A DNA stretch of 64,000 nucleotides from assembly GCA_964006375.1 (NCBI GenBank), contig OZ023267.1:79865682-79929681 (forward strand), read 5' to 3'. Numbering within the stretch: position 1 is the first letter of the stretch; every line of letters starts with the position of its first letter. Positions 24,448 through 36,669 of this stretch are shown here, one piece after another. Position numbers and translations under genes: made by a program. The notes beneath the pieces are model-generated. The model had not been told where the DNA came from. It worked only from the letters and a program-made list of their open reading frames with translations, and made no database searches. The DNA comes from Tillus elongatus. Its lineage: Eukaryota > Arthropoda > Insecta > Coleoptera > Cleridae.

Positions 24448-24684
24448 AGCCTCGGTGGTTCAGTGGTAAGAACGTGTGCCTCTGAACGGAAGGGTACTCC
24501 TTTCACTTTTTCTGTACATACTGTACAATTAACATAAACCGAGGTTCTGGCATTGTATTTGAGCAAGTTGAATGTCTGCACGTTCCGCCATTCGGAGGGG
24601 GCGTAAAGCCGTCGGTCCCGTGTCCATGCGATGTTGGGCACGTTAAAGATCCCTACCCTCCTTACAGAAAGGCAGGGGTTCTTT
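24448..24684 (+). mobile_element. SINE family S copy with deleted B box
   Basis: The tRNA-like head has the A box (TCGGTGGTTCAGTGGTAAGA), but GGGTACT is followed directly by CCTTTC. About 18-20 bases holding the B box (GGGTTCGATCCC in other copies) are lost, apparently between two GGGTACT repeats. The central region and GGAGGGTAGGG part are intact. The 3' end stops near CAGGGGTT. Confidence 0.85.
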
Positions 24685-25596
24685 CTGCCGGAGAATGCTG
24701 TCAAGCAGCGAAATTGGTTGCAGAAAAGAAAAGAACCATTTGTGAAGCCAGAAAAATAGTTCCCACGTCTGTATTTAGTATGTAGGGTCTATTTGAATGT
24801 ATTTTTTGAAACTATTTTAATCAAATGAGAAGAGTAAGAGTTGTAGCCAAAATCTAGAACCTTCTAAAATACATTATTGCAATACTTATCATTCATAAAC
24901 CGTATATGTTATAGAAGCTTTATTTTAGAATTACCAGCCTAGCCCGTGCTCATTTCAAAAATTCATTCAAAATGCGCGATCTCCTCATTAGTGAATTTTT
25001 TCTACGAAAAGGTACTTAAAGGCGAAATCTACACACGCACATATTTTAGAGGTTTTTTAGGATTTCTTTTCTTTGTTTTATCGTTACCAAAAGACGAAAG
25101 TATAAATATCTATATTGAAAGAGCACGTGCCACTAAAACAAACACAGACATGTACATACCAGACTGAAACGTGTGTAGACGTACTTGGACGCATGGGCTC
25201 TCTCCTAATGAGATAACGCATGAGTAAATACGTTCATATAATTGGATATTATCTGGGAACTGTAGAGAAATCCCGCGAGGTTTGTACCCACGGGCTCAAC
25301 AATCAGCTGCGTATATGGTCTCCCTTAATTTGGGGTCCAGCATTCTGAGCTTTTCCATACACGTTGACGCACGTACCACTACTGGATTTCATAACAAAAA
25401 CCATCCACATTCTGATATTTCGCTGCCATATTAAGGTTTAGAATCCCGCTGTTGAGTCTCACAGCTTTTCACGCATCAGTTATTTATATATGTTACACTC
25501 GAAGTTGCTTATGACTGCGCATGCACAAGTTTTATAAAAACTTCAAAATATTTTAGTGATAATTCAATCTTCTACCTGTTTTCTAATAAAAAATGG
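24685..25596. other. Unassigned sequence
   Basis: Decayed repeat words such as TTCAAAATGCGCGATCTCCTC near 24,968 suggest a TA-arm left-arm fragment on the minus strand. No gene is recognised. Confidence 0.35.
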
Positions 25597-25904
25597 TCTG
25601 GACTCGGCGTTATGGTAGTCATTTTCATAAAAATGTTTAATAGCAAATTTCTCTTTTTCTAATATAAGCCAGCATCAAATCTAGTTACCAGTATAACCTA
25701 TATAGTAGAAACAATGTACCATATTGCATCAAAATAACTTTTATTGTTTGAAGAAGTACAAAAATTTTCCGAAAATAAAACTGAAAAGGTCCCGAAAACC
25801 TGATCTGATTATCCTGGCAAACGAACTTCTTCAAACTATTTACCCGCCTGCCAAGCTGATAATTTTTAGCAAAAAAGTTTTGAAAAGTTAACTAAGTATA
25901 TACT

Positions 25905-25995
25905 TATTTTTAGTGAATTCTCGTAGAAAAAAATCACTATTGGGGAAGATCCCGCCTTTTGAAATATGAAAAAAAAATTAAGGAGCGCGAACTAG

Positions 25996-26076
<81 letters not shown>

Positions 26077-26240
26077 ACCGATAAGTCAAAAAATATTCGA
26101 TAAAAATTGGCACGTAAATTCCTTTTAAGTTTGTTAACCAGGAAAATCGGACCAGGTTTTTCGGCAAAACGTTGAGTTTTCTTTCGAAGAAAAAAATATA
26201 TAATCTAAAAAATGAAAAAGCTATGGTAACCAAATTTAAT
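25905..26240 (+). repeat. TA-arm repeat, both arms around (TA)n
   Basis: Left arm (AAATCACTATTGGGGAAGATC, GAGCGCGAACTAG), (TA)n at 26,001-26,073, right arm (TATCACACCGATAAGTCAAA, GGAAAATCGGACCAGGTTTT). The long minus-strand Ile-Tyr ORF over it is an artefact. Confidence 0.78.
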
Positions 26241-27185
26241 ATGTCGGTTTATGCCATGATATAATGACTTACAAGAGATATGATATTGCGCATATGCCAC
26301 GTCCCTTCTATGACGTCATGTGGTGAGTGAAAAGTTGGCGCTATCATTTGAATGTAAACAGTTTCGAATACTAATTCATTGTTTTACAGTTTCTTTAGAG
26401 TTTGCAACTTTTTGGTTATTTTAGTGATTAATTTTCAAATTTTACCTTTCCAGGTGCGATAGTATCTAGCTTGGCTGTTAAAAGCTGGAGTTAAGAGCAG
26501 AAATAAGAGCTACGTTTTGTAATTGTATTTGCATTTATTATATAATTAGACATGCTTTGCGTTGTCCACAGGTGTAATTAGGACAATTGCCAGATGTTTA
26601 CAATTTTTTTTATTTCCTGCCGAAAATACGATGATAGAAGTGTGTAAAAATGTCTGCAAACCTACTAACAACATTGATATTACCACACTGCACGAGTATG
26701 TTCATGGCATTTCACTGATACTGATTATATCAGAAATCCTAGAGAAGAATTTGTGGGTTAAGTTTCAAGTAAGTATAACATAGTTACTGTGTAATCTAAA
26801 ATATTTAATTTCTTTAATGGGTTAGCCTAATAAAGATCGCCACATACCCGGAAATTTAAGGCTGAGGCTGTCCCTTCACAAAATCACAAAATTTGTATAA
26901 TTTAGAATGTTTTCTGGAGATGTGTATGAGAAAATGTTTCGTTTATTTTTGTAGTATTTCTCTATACTGTTTGTATGGTAATATCAGTTTGAGGCAGAAA
27001 TGTTGGTGGAAATAACTTAGACCTTAAATATGCGTTGTAAGTTTGTGCATTTTAAACATGGTGTCAGCTTTGTTTTTAATGGTATTGTGGGTGGTTTAGC
27101 TGTTCTTGTTTTCAGTCTAACCTGCGGGCTAAGCTATAATTTTACTATGAACAACTAATATATCTTGTGTCTTTGACAGAAATAT
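26241..27185. other. Interior of the long M1-related element
   Basis: The short plus-strand open frame at 26,562-26,783 has a Cys pair (VCKNVCK) but no recognisable domain or homologue, and ends at a candidate splice donor (CAAGTAAGTATAAC). It could be an exon fragment captured by the element, but this is weak. Confidence 0.25.
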
Positions 27186-27970
27186 AATTTGGGTAAATTT
27201 GCAGTTTACTGCACGGACAGTTTTAGATAAATCGGCCACTGATAGACAAAGTTTGGCATCTTACATGCACGTTGACACTATTTATATCGTTTCCCTTTTT
27301 GCCTTTGCTGAGTTTTCCTCGTTTCTTAGCTGGGCTAGTGTGGCAAATTAAAAAAAAATAATTACACAATTTCTCTATATTTTCGCTTGCTATATCAGAT
27401 GCCCCTTTCCTGGTACTCCCCTTCCCCTGCAGTTACTTAGCTATCACTATCTATTTTCAGTCTCCACTCCGCCGTTTTTTGACTGCGGGTGGGTGCGGGG
27501 GAGGGACAGGAGGTGCGTCGAGTCCGCTGTCTCGTCGTATGGGTTTCCCTTCCTTTCCTACACGCCTACAACCACCTTTCCTGCACGCCTACAACCACCT
27601 TTCCTGCACGCCTACAACCACCTTCAATGCATATTCCACATGACAATTTCTTTGGTACAACCCCCAAGAACGAGACTTGGGGCGAATATGGGTGCTGTGC
27701 GAAGTAGACAGGGTTTAAACGATGTATAGCTGCAAAATGTAAAAAAAAACAGGTTTTCTATATCCAACTTAGTGTTCTTTTCGCATTTTCCACTCATACC
27801 TATTTCTTCCCCGCCGAGCACCCCTATTCACTCCTGGTCCCTTAATTTTCTTGGGGGTTGTTTGTAACAAGTTTTTCCTGTGGCTTGTGCATCCAAGGGT
27901 GGTTTTTAGCATGCTTCTGAAAAAAAATCCAAAATCCCTCCGTGCAGTAAACTGCCAATTTACCGAAACT
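27186..27970 (+). repeat. Repeat X, copy 1
   Basis: It is bounded by inverted words TTTGCAGTTTACTGCACGG (27,199) and CCGTGCAGTAAACTGCC (27,939). Inside is a 23-bp unit TTCCTNCACGCCTACAACCACC repeated three times at 27,555-27,625, then GTATAGCTGCAAAATG and CAGCACCCCTATTCACTC-like blocks. These blocks recur at 36.83-37.22 kb. Two overlapping short ORFs here are not conserved in the other copy. Confidence 0.6.
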
Positions 27971-28591
27971 ACATTCCACTTCGTCGCCTATAGCGTCTTT
28001 TTCAGATAATATAGAATACAACACTAAACTTAATGAGTTCACTTGCATTTGCACTTCTCTTTTATTTTTTTATCATATATATATATAAGCACAAGCTAAG
28101 TATAATTAAGAGGGGGCTTAATTAGCATTGGGGAACACAAACTTGAAAACTTAGTTAAAGCGCATTAACAGCCACAAACTTAATTTTATCATAGTGTCAC
28201 AATAGTATATTCTGAACATAAAAAATCACTTCTAACTGTATTCACACAAAAATGAGTAAAATACATTTATAAAATCTAATAAAAAACTACAATTGCGTAA
28301 TTTGTTGAAAGGTTAAGATTTGATGGAACGTTAAACTCACTGTACCGCAGCATAATATTATTATGTGCCGACTGTACTCATCACATGACGTCATGCACGT
28401 GACAGTTAAAAAGTAGCCGCATTATCATACCTCTCTAGTCATTATATCATGGGTTTATGCTATAAAACGTAAACTATACACCAAAACTTAGATGTCTATA
28501 TCACATCATTTCGATGAAAAATTCACCACCATAACGCACTTGCTGCGTCCAAACTTTTTATATTTTTATCATACATATATTATGTTATTTG

Positions 28592-28680
28592 CGAAAGCCT
28601 AGGTGGTTCAGAGGTAAGAACGTGTGCTTCTGAACCGAAGGGTACTAGGTTCGATCCCAGGGTTCTCCTTTCACAAAGTT
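28592..28680 (+). mobile_element. SINE family S, tRNA-derived head only
   Basis: A box AGGTGGTTCAGAGGTAAGAA and B box AGGTTCGATCCCAGGG are both present, followed by TCTCCTTTCAC. The homology then stops, so the central domain is absent. Confidence 0.8.
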
Positions 28681-28810
28681 TGTCTAAACAATTTAGTTAC
28701 ACCCTGTATAAAGTCCTATTTGATTACATTTTTAAATATAAAAACAATAAAAAACAAAATATACCCAAATTTCTTTTATAGGAAGAACATGGTTTGGAAG
28801 TGAGTATCTT

Positions 28811-29560
28811 GTGGAAATGATACACAGATTTATTCTGGTTCTTCTAATATTCATTGCCTCCGATAAGCATGCGTACATTGCAGCGATTTTTTTTTTTTTG
28901 ATATCGATATTGTCAATACCAGTGCCATATCTTGAGTGCGAAATGTTTATCCCGTCAGAGGTGCAAGTGACAGGGAAAGGTACATGTCAAGTTATCACAG
29001 GCAAAAGTGTGAAGAAATCTGTTAAAAGTGGTGTTCAGAGAAATGGCAAGGCTTTCAATGAGTCCACCTCGACTCTGGCAAAAAGCAAAGCTGATAGTGT
29101 GGTAATCGTTAGCCAGGTATCTGCGGCAGTTGAAAAGGCTATGGTTGCTGCTAAATCGAAACAGATTACTCCCTTTGTTGAAATGAATGCTGACAACAGT
29201 TCAGAAGAATAGAAAACTGCAACGTCGCATAAAATGCTAAGGAATCCGAATCGCAAAATTATCGGTAACCGTGATAGCGTCTCTGGACTGAAGGCGGTTC
29301 CCAAGCGTGTTACTTTACATGTCTATAAGCTTGCTCCAGCACAAAGGATATAGATGTTTTGAATTATTTAGGGCCCATATGTCCGGAGATTGTGTGTGAA
29401 AAACTTAATTCCAAACATATGGAGTATTACTCGTTTTTTAAAATTTGTGTAGATGAGTGTAATTTAACTAAAGTAATGTCACCAACTTGCTCGCCCAGCG
29501 GTACATGGGTAACTAAGTTTTTTTACGCAAGGGTAAGAAAATTAAAAATTAGTTGAGTAT
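28811..29560 (+). pseudogene. LINE ORF1 remnant
   Basis: Three frames are joined by breaks: 28,811-29,212 (Lys/Ser/Val-rich after a hydrophobic start), about 29,213-29,353, and 29,359-29,556. The last contains CPEIVCEKLNSKHMEYYSFF and ends with VTKFFYARV. This resembles the C-terminal part of ORF1 proteins in insect LINEs of this group, which bind element RNA; that comparison is from memory. Its position directly before the endonuclease supports the call. The hydrophobic start could suggest a signal peptide, but the start codon is GTG and the frame is broken, so a secreted protein is unlikely. Confidence 0.6.
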
Positions 29561-29569
29561 TAAGCCACT

Positions 29570-30820
29570 CTCAATATTTAACCAAAACATGCAGTCTCTG
29601 GGCAATAAGGTTAATGAATTTCAGGTATTTCTTAATGTAAAATAATATGATATCGTATGTGTATCAGACCACTGGTACATGAATAACGACATACAATCAC
29701 TGAATATTTGTGGATATCATTTAGTTAACCATTTTAGTCAAAAATTTCTTACCGATGGCGGTGTTGCGATTTTGTGTAAAGATGAACTTGAGGGTCGAGT
29801 GTTTCACGAGGTTGAGGTGTTTTCATCCGAGTTAGATTTCGAGTGTACTGCGGTTCACGTTACTTATCAGCAAAATAACGTTATTGTTGTGACATTGTAT
29901 AGTAGCAGTAGTTCGGGAGGCAGGTATGTTTTTGTTAGAGATTTGCAGTTATTGTTGGATACATTAAATAAAAATATAAACAACACCAGATTATAGTATA
30001 TTCCGACTTTAACTGTAATTTTCTGGTACCACCTAAGGAATTAACAGAAATAATAGACATACTAGATACATATTATTTGCAGAGACAACGCGTGGGTTGA
30101 ACTGTATCGACATTTCTTTACCAAAGGAGATGTTGTACGAATGCGCGGTGGAACATAACGGGCTTTCAGATCACTATGGGCAGAGTGTCTCTATATTTGA
30201 TAACAATATCGCTTCTGATAACAATGCGATAAAATACAGACGGTTAAAAAATGTAAGGGAGGTATAAATTTAGATGTACTTGATTTCGTACAATTAATAC
30301 GTGTTTTGACGTGGGATGATACTTTGGCTCTTGAAGATGTCAATCTTCAATAAAATGATTTTTTTAAGATAAATAAATGTTTTGATATGGCATTTCCGGA
30401 GATAGGCAGGGTTGGTAAAGCAGTCGGTCTGAGGCGTGATGTTGGCATTAAAAATCGACTCGCACACTCAAAAATGTTTATATGCTTTCATTTTGTGGCG
30501 GAGCCTCTGCTGGAGTACTACAAAAAAACAAGACTACTTATAGGAAAGTATTAAAGGGAAAGTATTAAAGGCAGCAAAGCGACATTACTTTACACACTTA
30601 CTTATCCAATCCGATAATAACATGAAAACAGCTTGGGAAATATTGGGCAAACGTCGGACGAGCAGACAGATTTCTACCCTGGAGATGGATGGTAGGATTA
30701 TGACGGATGTATGCGACTGCGCAGAAGCTCTTAATAAACATTTTAATACCAGTACTGAATAATCTTGTGCCAGCTTCTGGTGGTAACCAGCGTCATCACC
30801 AAATTAGGTCTTGTCATTTT
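29570..30820 (+). pseudogene. LINE endonuclease and linker remnant
   Basis: It begins with NMQSLGNKVNEFQVFL and YDIVCVSDHWY (AP-endonuclease N-terminus). GGVAILCKDEL follows in the frame 29,679-29,996, and IDISLPKEMLYECAVEHNGL with SDH (catalytic His region) after a frame change near 30,100-30,170. Linker phrases such as MKTAWEILGKRRTSRQI follow at about 30,620. At least four breaks are present. The remnant ends where a TA-arm repeat has inserted near 30,831. Confidence 0.78.
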
Positions 30821-30944
30821 TTTTTTAGTGAATTAATGAAGAAAATTCACTAATAGAGAGGTATCGATGGTGAGACTTTTGGAAAGTTTCGTCAAATGAA
30901 CGTGAATTAGGGCCTTTAGAACCCAAATCCAAGGCCAGCAAAAA

Positions 30945-31530
<586 letters not shown>

Positions 31531-31540
31531 CACACAAACA

Positions 31541-31619
<79 letters not shown>

Positions 31620-31621
<2 letters not shown>

Positions 31622-32345
31622 AACTGATAACTCAAAAAAGTCTTCGAAAAATACAATCGAGACAAAATTTGGCAATTCCCTTCATTTTGTTAATAGAGTG
31701 TGTTAGACAGTTTTCACACTTAAATACTTTTAGAAAAAAAATGAAAAAATTGTTTGAAAGTGCAATGTCTATTAAATTACTAGAAATATTAAACTAGCAC
31801 GTACACATTGAACAAGTGGTGCTACCTACCAAATTTAAACTCAATTGGTTCAGTAGATCTTGAGTTATAACTAAATAAAAAATCAATAATCTACTGTATG
31901 ACCTGAAATTACCTCTATATGGATGCCTATAATGTTAGACAAGGTCAGACAGATAAATCAGGGTTCCGCTGCCATTGCAAACAAAATCTACAATTCAGTT
32001 TTAAACGGATAGGCCATGAAAATATTTCACAATAAACAATCCGCGGGGTTGCCATTTACGACAACTATCATGTAAATCTGTAGATACCAGAAAAATATAA
32101 ATAAATAGAAATTCTAATGAAAGTGATTCAATTTGTGTAAACGCAATCTAGAACTGCGTTTTATTATATTAGATTTATGTTATACATATAATTATTAAGC
32201 TTCCTATTTTCACGTTATTTAAAAGCCATCTACATCGGTCTAGATTAATCTGACAACACCACTATTTGTCATTTGTTACCTGACGGTGGCATGAGAGAAA
32301 CGCGCACGTTCTGTGCATAACCTCGAATTCGACTTCGCTAATACC
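31620..32345 (+). repeat. Dispersed repeat Z, plus orientation
   Basis: It starts after (TA)n with CCAACTGATAACTCAAAAAAG and AAATTTGGCAATTCCCTTCA. Towards the end it carries GCATAACCTCGAATTCGACT. The reverse complement of these blocks occurs at 49.64-50.53 kb, also next to (TA)n. Confidence 0.6.
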
Positions 32346-32546
32346 TTAGAAACTCATAATATAAGACAGCTACCTATATTCAAGGGTTAATACAAATGGT
32401 AGGTAAATGATAAAACAACTTTTAATTTTAACATAACTTTAACAAATGCCTTCGGGCGTTGACTGTGACTGTAGTATATTATGATTCTAACATTCAATCA
32501 AACAAATAAGAAAGTGGTTATGTACATCAGATTCAGGTTCTTAATT

Positions 32547-33047
32547 AAGAGGGTCTGGGTGCAGCAAGTACGTTGCGGCAGAGAATTTTCGTAAAAATAT
32601 TTCAAATCCGATAACTCAATTTCCCATTAAGATATAATCTTCAATATTGAGCCATAGTAAAACCTCTATAAAATACCTTTTTGGTTGTTTTGTTTGCAAA
32701 AATCATCTAAGCAATTAATAAGGAAAAATACCTGCCACATTGATAATTTGGCACGTACATTCCGTTTGTAAATAATTATCTTTTTTATGGAAAATTATTG
32801 TAACTAATGAAATTTGTAACGCAATTTTTTAAAGCGACTTGCAGTATTTAAATATATGTACCAAATTTTAATTTTCCAGCTCCATAGAAAATAGACATTT
32901 CTTCAAGTAATCGCTTACTGGGACCTCTGAAACCAATCTCCATGATCTATTTAAGTTTAAAGAATTAGTTTTAATAATATACCTTACCCCATAGTGTACA
33001 ATTCTTATGAAAATTCACTACTGTAATACACTTGCTGCGTCCCGAGC
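32547..33047 (-). mobile_element. M1-related TIR element, about 500 bp
   Basis: The ends are CTGGGTGCAGCAAGTACGTT and its imperfect inverse ACACTTGCTGCGTCCCG. Interior words such as GTAAAAATATTTCAAATCCG and ACTGGGACCTCTGAAACC occur inverted in the copy at 36,060-36,660. It is non-coding. Confidence 0.7.
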
Positions 33048-33054
33048 TTTTTAT

Positions 33055-34465
33055 ATTTTCAGTGAAAGGGGGAGAGGTGGAACGTGTAATTGAATCTTTG
33101 AAAACTTCATATTCTACTGGTGGTGACGGATTGTGCTCCGCTGTGTTAAAGCTATGTGTTTCAGAGCTGTCTGTGCCTCTTTCTACGAAATAACTCCTTA
33201 ACGCATGGAAAAATTCCCGATGCCCTAAAGACCTCAAAAATGATTCCCATACATAAAAAAGATTCAAACAAAAAGTCTGACTCCTACCGACCCATCACTG
33301 TGGTTATCTTTTTTTCTAAACTATTTGAAAAGGTCGTGACTGGAAGTACCGCGCTATTGATGGGGATGGGCCTTGTTTAAGTCTATTTTTGGACCTGATC
33401 AAGGCTTTCCACTTAGTCGATCATGATGTGCTTGTGTCTAAGCTTGAGTCCATCGGAGTCAGAGGAGTGACCCTTGATTGGTTAATTAGTCATTTGAGCA
33501 GGAGCCAACACTTTGTCTCACTCGGAGGTATAAATTCAGATGTACCGGCGGTAAAAAGGAATGTCCCACAGGGCTTTGTGTTGGGCCATTTACTCTATTT
33601 AATCTATGTTTTGGACCTGTCCCTCAATGGCTGTATATTGCTTGAGGATGATACGTCTGTGTTAGTCACTAGTAGGGACGCTTCGTCATTGAGAAAGCAA
33701 ACGTTGTCTTGAAGAAATTTAATCAACATTTTATAGAAAATAAACTTTTCCTCAACACAGGTAAATCGGTATGCCTTAGCTATGACATTTCGGCTACGGG
33801 ACGTTCTTCGGGCAATCATGTGGTTTCTCTTGGAGGTTTTCAAATAGAGAATACTACTCAAGTAAAGTCCTTGGGAGTCACATTAGACTACAGACTAGGG
33901 TGGTCGGCTCACATTGATGGATTATGTTGACAGCTTTCGACGGCTTGTTATACAATCGAACAATTGAGAGATGCTGTTGACCTTGAGCTGTTGAAGTTAT
34001 TCTACTTTACACACATACACTCGATAATCTCTTACATAATTCTGGGGTGGGGTCCCACTGTTTGGTGAGGATTCAAGAAAGGGAAATTCGTTTTATGACT
34101 GGAAACACTATGAAAACCAGCTGAGGGGGTTTTTCCTCTTCTGGGGATAATGACTGTCCTTTGTATGTATATTTATCAACTTTTACTATATCCGAAACAA
34201 AATAAAAATTTAAACACTATTGGCTCGTACCATAGTTACAACACTCGTGGTGATTCGGTAGTGGAGATCCCGCTTCATAGAAAAACTTTTTATGAAAATA
34301 GTCCATCATATAGGTTGATTATCGTTTTTAACATGCCACCAGAAGCGTATAAAATGAGCCTGAATTCTTTTAAAACTACCTCGAAGAAGTTGCTAATTGG
34401 CAAGGCTTACTACAGTGTGGCGGAGTACCTCAATGACCCTGTGCTTCGTGAGGCGCTTGACTGAT
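33055..34465 (+). pseudogene. LINE reverse transcriptase and C-terminal region
   Basis: RT motifs in order: SYRPITVVIFFSKLFEKVV (frame 33,156-33,380), FLDLIKAFHLVDHDVL (motif A) and NVPQGFVLGHLLYLIYVLDL (motif B). EDDTSVLVTS stands at the YADD position with the Tyr-Ala lost, and TQVKSLGVTLDYRLGWSAHID comes after a frame change near 33,710. A C-terminal stretch at 34,150-34,464 contains SYNTRGDSV and MPPEAYKMSL, as in insect CR1/Jockey-type ORF2 ends. The enzyme would copy element RNA into the genome, but the changed catalytic box and at least three frame breaks rule out activity. Confidence 0.82.
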
Positions 34466-34695
34466 GACAGTCAACTGTTGTTCTGTTGTATTTTGTGGGA
34501 TTTTGTATTTTTGAATGCCACTTTTCATTGTGTTGTGCAATGTTAGTTTTATATATTTTAATCATACTGCAGGTTTATCTGCACTTTTAATTTGTACTGT
34601 GTTGTTATGTAGCTTTTGTTATGCTATGGAGACGATTGCCTATATTTATTGTATAAATCTTTGGCCGATGAATAAATGTCATGTTATGTTATGAC

Positions 34696-35537
34696 GTGAT
34701 CTATATTATGATAAACATGTCCATATTATAATATATTCGGTGCCTTAAGTATAGGCTTCACCCGAATTTGCTGGTATGATAAGATCATGCCATGAACTAC
34801 ATTGACTTTTCCAGGGACTGACATCGGTCTCAGCAGCTGTTCTTCACTGCAAATAAAAAATTTACGTCTTTCGACGCGTTCCAATTTTTTCGGTCCCCCA
34901 GGGTATTAAGCATATCTTCGAAATCTCAACTATTATAAATACAGGAACTTAGTGATGACTAGTTACTTAAATCTTAATAAATATTAAAGACTCTGGTCGA
35001 CATTCGTGTATGCCGTCTCTATTTTCTATGCCTTCGACGTAAAATTGACACTTTCATTTCTAATAATTTACTTTTCGCCACTACATATCGAAATATTTTG
35101 TTTGTCCACGACCACGGTTAAGGCTAAAACAGAATAAGACACCTCCTTAAATCTACCGGTTTTAAGTACTTCGGTGAGAAGTAAATCCAGGTGATGTTTT
35201 TCAAGTCGGATTTCGCCAGCAACCTGTACAACATAGCCAAAAATTTTTTGCTACACAGCTAGAGCTTGGGAAATGTATGTAACACGAATCTCTAAGCGTA
35301 AACTGCTTCCAACACAATTAAGCTGAGGTTAAGGTATAGTTTGATGTTCAGATTTTTATATAAATTTTTATGAAGCTTTTTGGCATTCAAAAGGTATCCA
35401 GTAGTGAGTAACCAGTCTTATCCAATTTTCACTTGCGGCTATACAATATAGAAATAGTTTATACCGTCACAGTTCCTTTTTGTAAGTTCATCAGTTTACT
35501 AAATCCCAATTTAAGCAGGTTATCAGAGTATTACAAT
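34696..35537. other. Unassigned spacer
   Basis: No element or gene was recognised. It ends at a (TA)n tract. Confidence 0.35.
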
Positions 35538-35614
<77 letters not shown>

Positions 35615-35639
35615 TATGAAATATATTAATTATGATATA

Positions 35640-35705
<66 letters not shown>

Positions 35706-35734
35706 TATATCATATGTAATATATTTCATACTGA
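35538..35734. repeat. (TA)n tracts with a flanking palindrome
   Basis: (TA)n at 35,538-35,610 is followed by TCAGTATGAAATATATTAAT...GCATA, a second (TA)n, and the inverse TATGCATATATCATATGTAATATATTTCATACTGA. The segment 35,611-35,734 is therefore one long palindrome with a TA core. Confidence 0.85.
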
Positions 35735-36059
35735 AATTCACAGCTTAGTACTTTGAAGTTTAGTGTACGTTCGAAGCGTAATAATTTATGGACTAGTCTG
35801 GCGAATGTGTCTATATTTGTTTTAGTTGCTCATTCCCTTTTGATACAATATTCATACTCTTGTTTTTGCAGACTTCGTAATAAAAAATTAATCCCTAGGT
35901 GTTTGCTCAGTCTGTATTCGATAAGCGAAAGTTTTTTTAATATAATGGAATTTTTCAATTACTACCCATAAAACATTTAACAATTAGTATTTCCTTTTGC
36001 ACATTTTTAGTCTTTAATATTTAATTTAAACGTACAAGTTACCCTAACTACAAAAAAGG
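35735..36059. other. Unassigned spacer
   Basis: Only one 72-codon open frame without a recognisable domain. Its 3' part resembles the PLE-type phrase register of low-complexity AT-rich DNA and I do not support it as a gene. Confidence 0.3.
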
Positions 36060-36660
36060 TTCGGGACGCAGCAAGGGCGTTATAGTAGTGAATTTTCATA
36101 AGAATTACACTATTAGTCAAAGATATTACCAAAACAAATTCTTTAAATGTAAATGAACTTTGCAGATCGGTTTTAGAGTCCCAGTTAGCGATTATTTAAA
36201 AAAATTATATTTTATATGGACCTAAAAAACTAAGATTTGTCCTTAGATAGTACTTAGATTAGTACTGCAAGTGTCTTTAACAAAATTGTGTTACAAATTT
36301 CATTAAAGTTACAAAAGTTTTTCAGAAAAAATTAATTATTTACAAAGGGAATGTACCTGTCAAATTATAAATATGGCAGGTATTTTTCCTTATTAATTGC
36401 TTGGGTGGTTTTGTTTTAGTCAACCCATCCAGTTTTTGGAAACAATAAACAACAAAAAAGGTTTTCTAAGACAAATTTGTAGTTATCCGCGAAGCTCATT
36501 ATGTTATTTTCATTTAATTTAGTAGCTACGGTGCGTTTCCATAGGTGTTACTATGGTTCAAGATTGAAGTATATAGATTAATGGAAAATTTATTGAGCTA
36601 TCGGATTTGAAATATTTTTACGAAAATTTTCTACCATAACATAGTTGCTGCCCCCGGACC
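36060..36660 (+). mobile_element. M1-related TIR element, about 600 bp
   Basis: It begins TCGGGACGCAGCAAGGGCGTT and ends ACCATAACATAGTTGCTGCCCCCGGA. The interior is the inverse of the 32.5-33.05-kb copy (AGTCCCAGTTAGCGATTA, TCGGATTTGAAATATTTTTACG). Its last 320 bp are duplicated at 37,246-37,617. Confidence 0.7.
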
Positions 36661-36669
36661 CTTTCCAAC

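Larger units (their letters stand above)
25597..28552 (+). mobile_element. Long M1-related element with nested repeats
   Basis: A left end at 25,597 (GTCTGGACTCGGCGTTATGG) and M1 interior (CAGTATAACCTATATAGTAGA) are matched by a right end at 28,515-28,552 (CACCATAACGCACTTGCTGC). Between them lie a TA-arm unit (25,905-26,240), the CCATGATATAATGAC / CATTATATCATGG inverted words at about 26,250 and 28,445, and repeat X. No transposase was found. It may be one large element or several inserted into one another; only the outer ends clearly belong together. Confidence 0.45.

Noticed and set aside
27489..27729. Overlapping ORFs with repeated Thr-Thr-Phe/Pro phrases
   Set aside because: They arise from a 23-bp minisatellite inside repeat X and are not conserved in the second copy.
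28811..29212. Secreted host protein with a signal peptide
   Set aside because: The start codon is GTG, the frame breaks, and the following frames and endonuclease identify a LINE ORF1.
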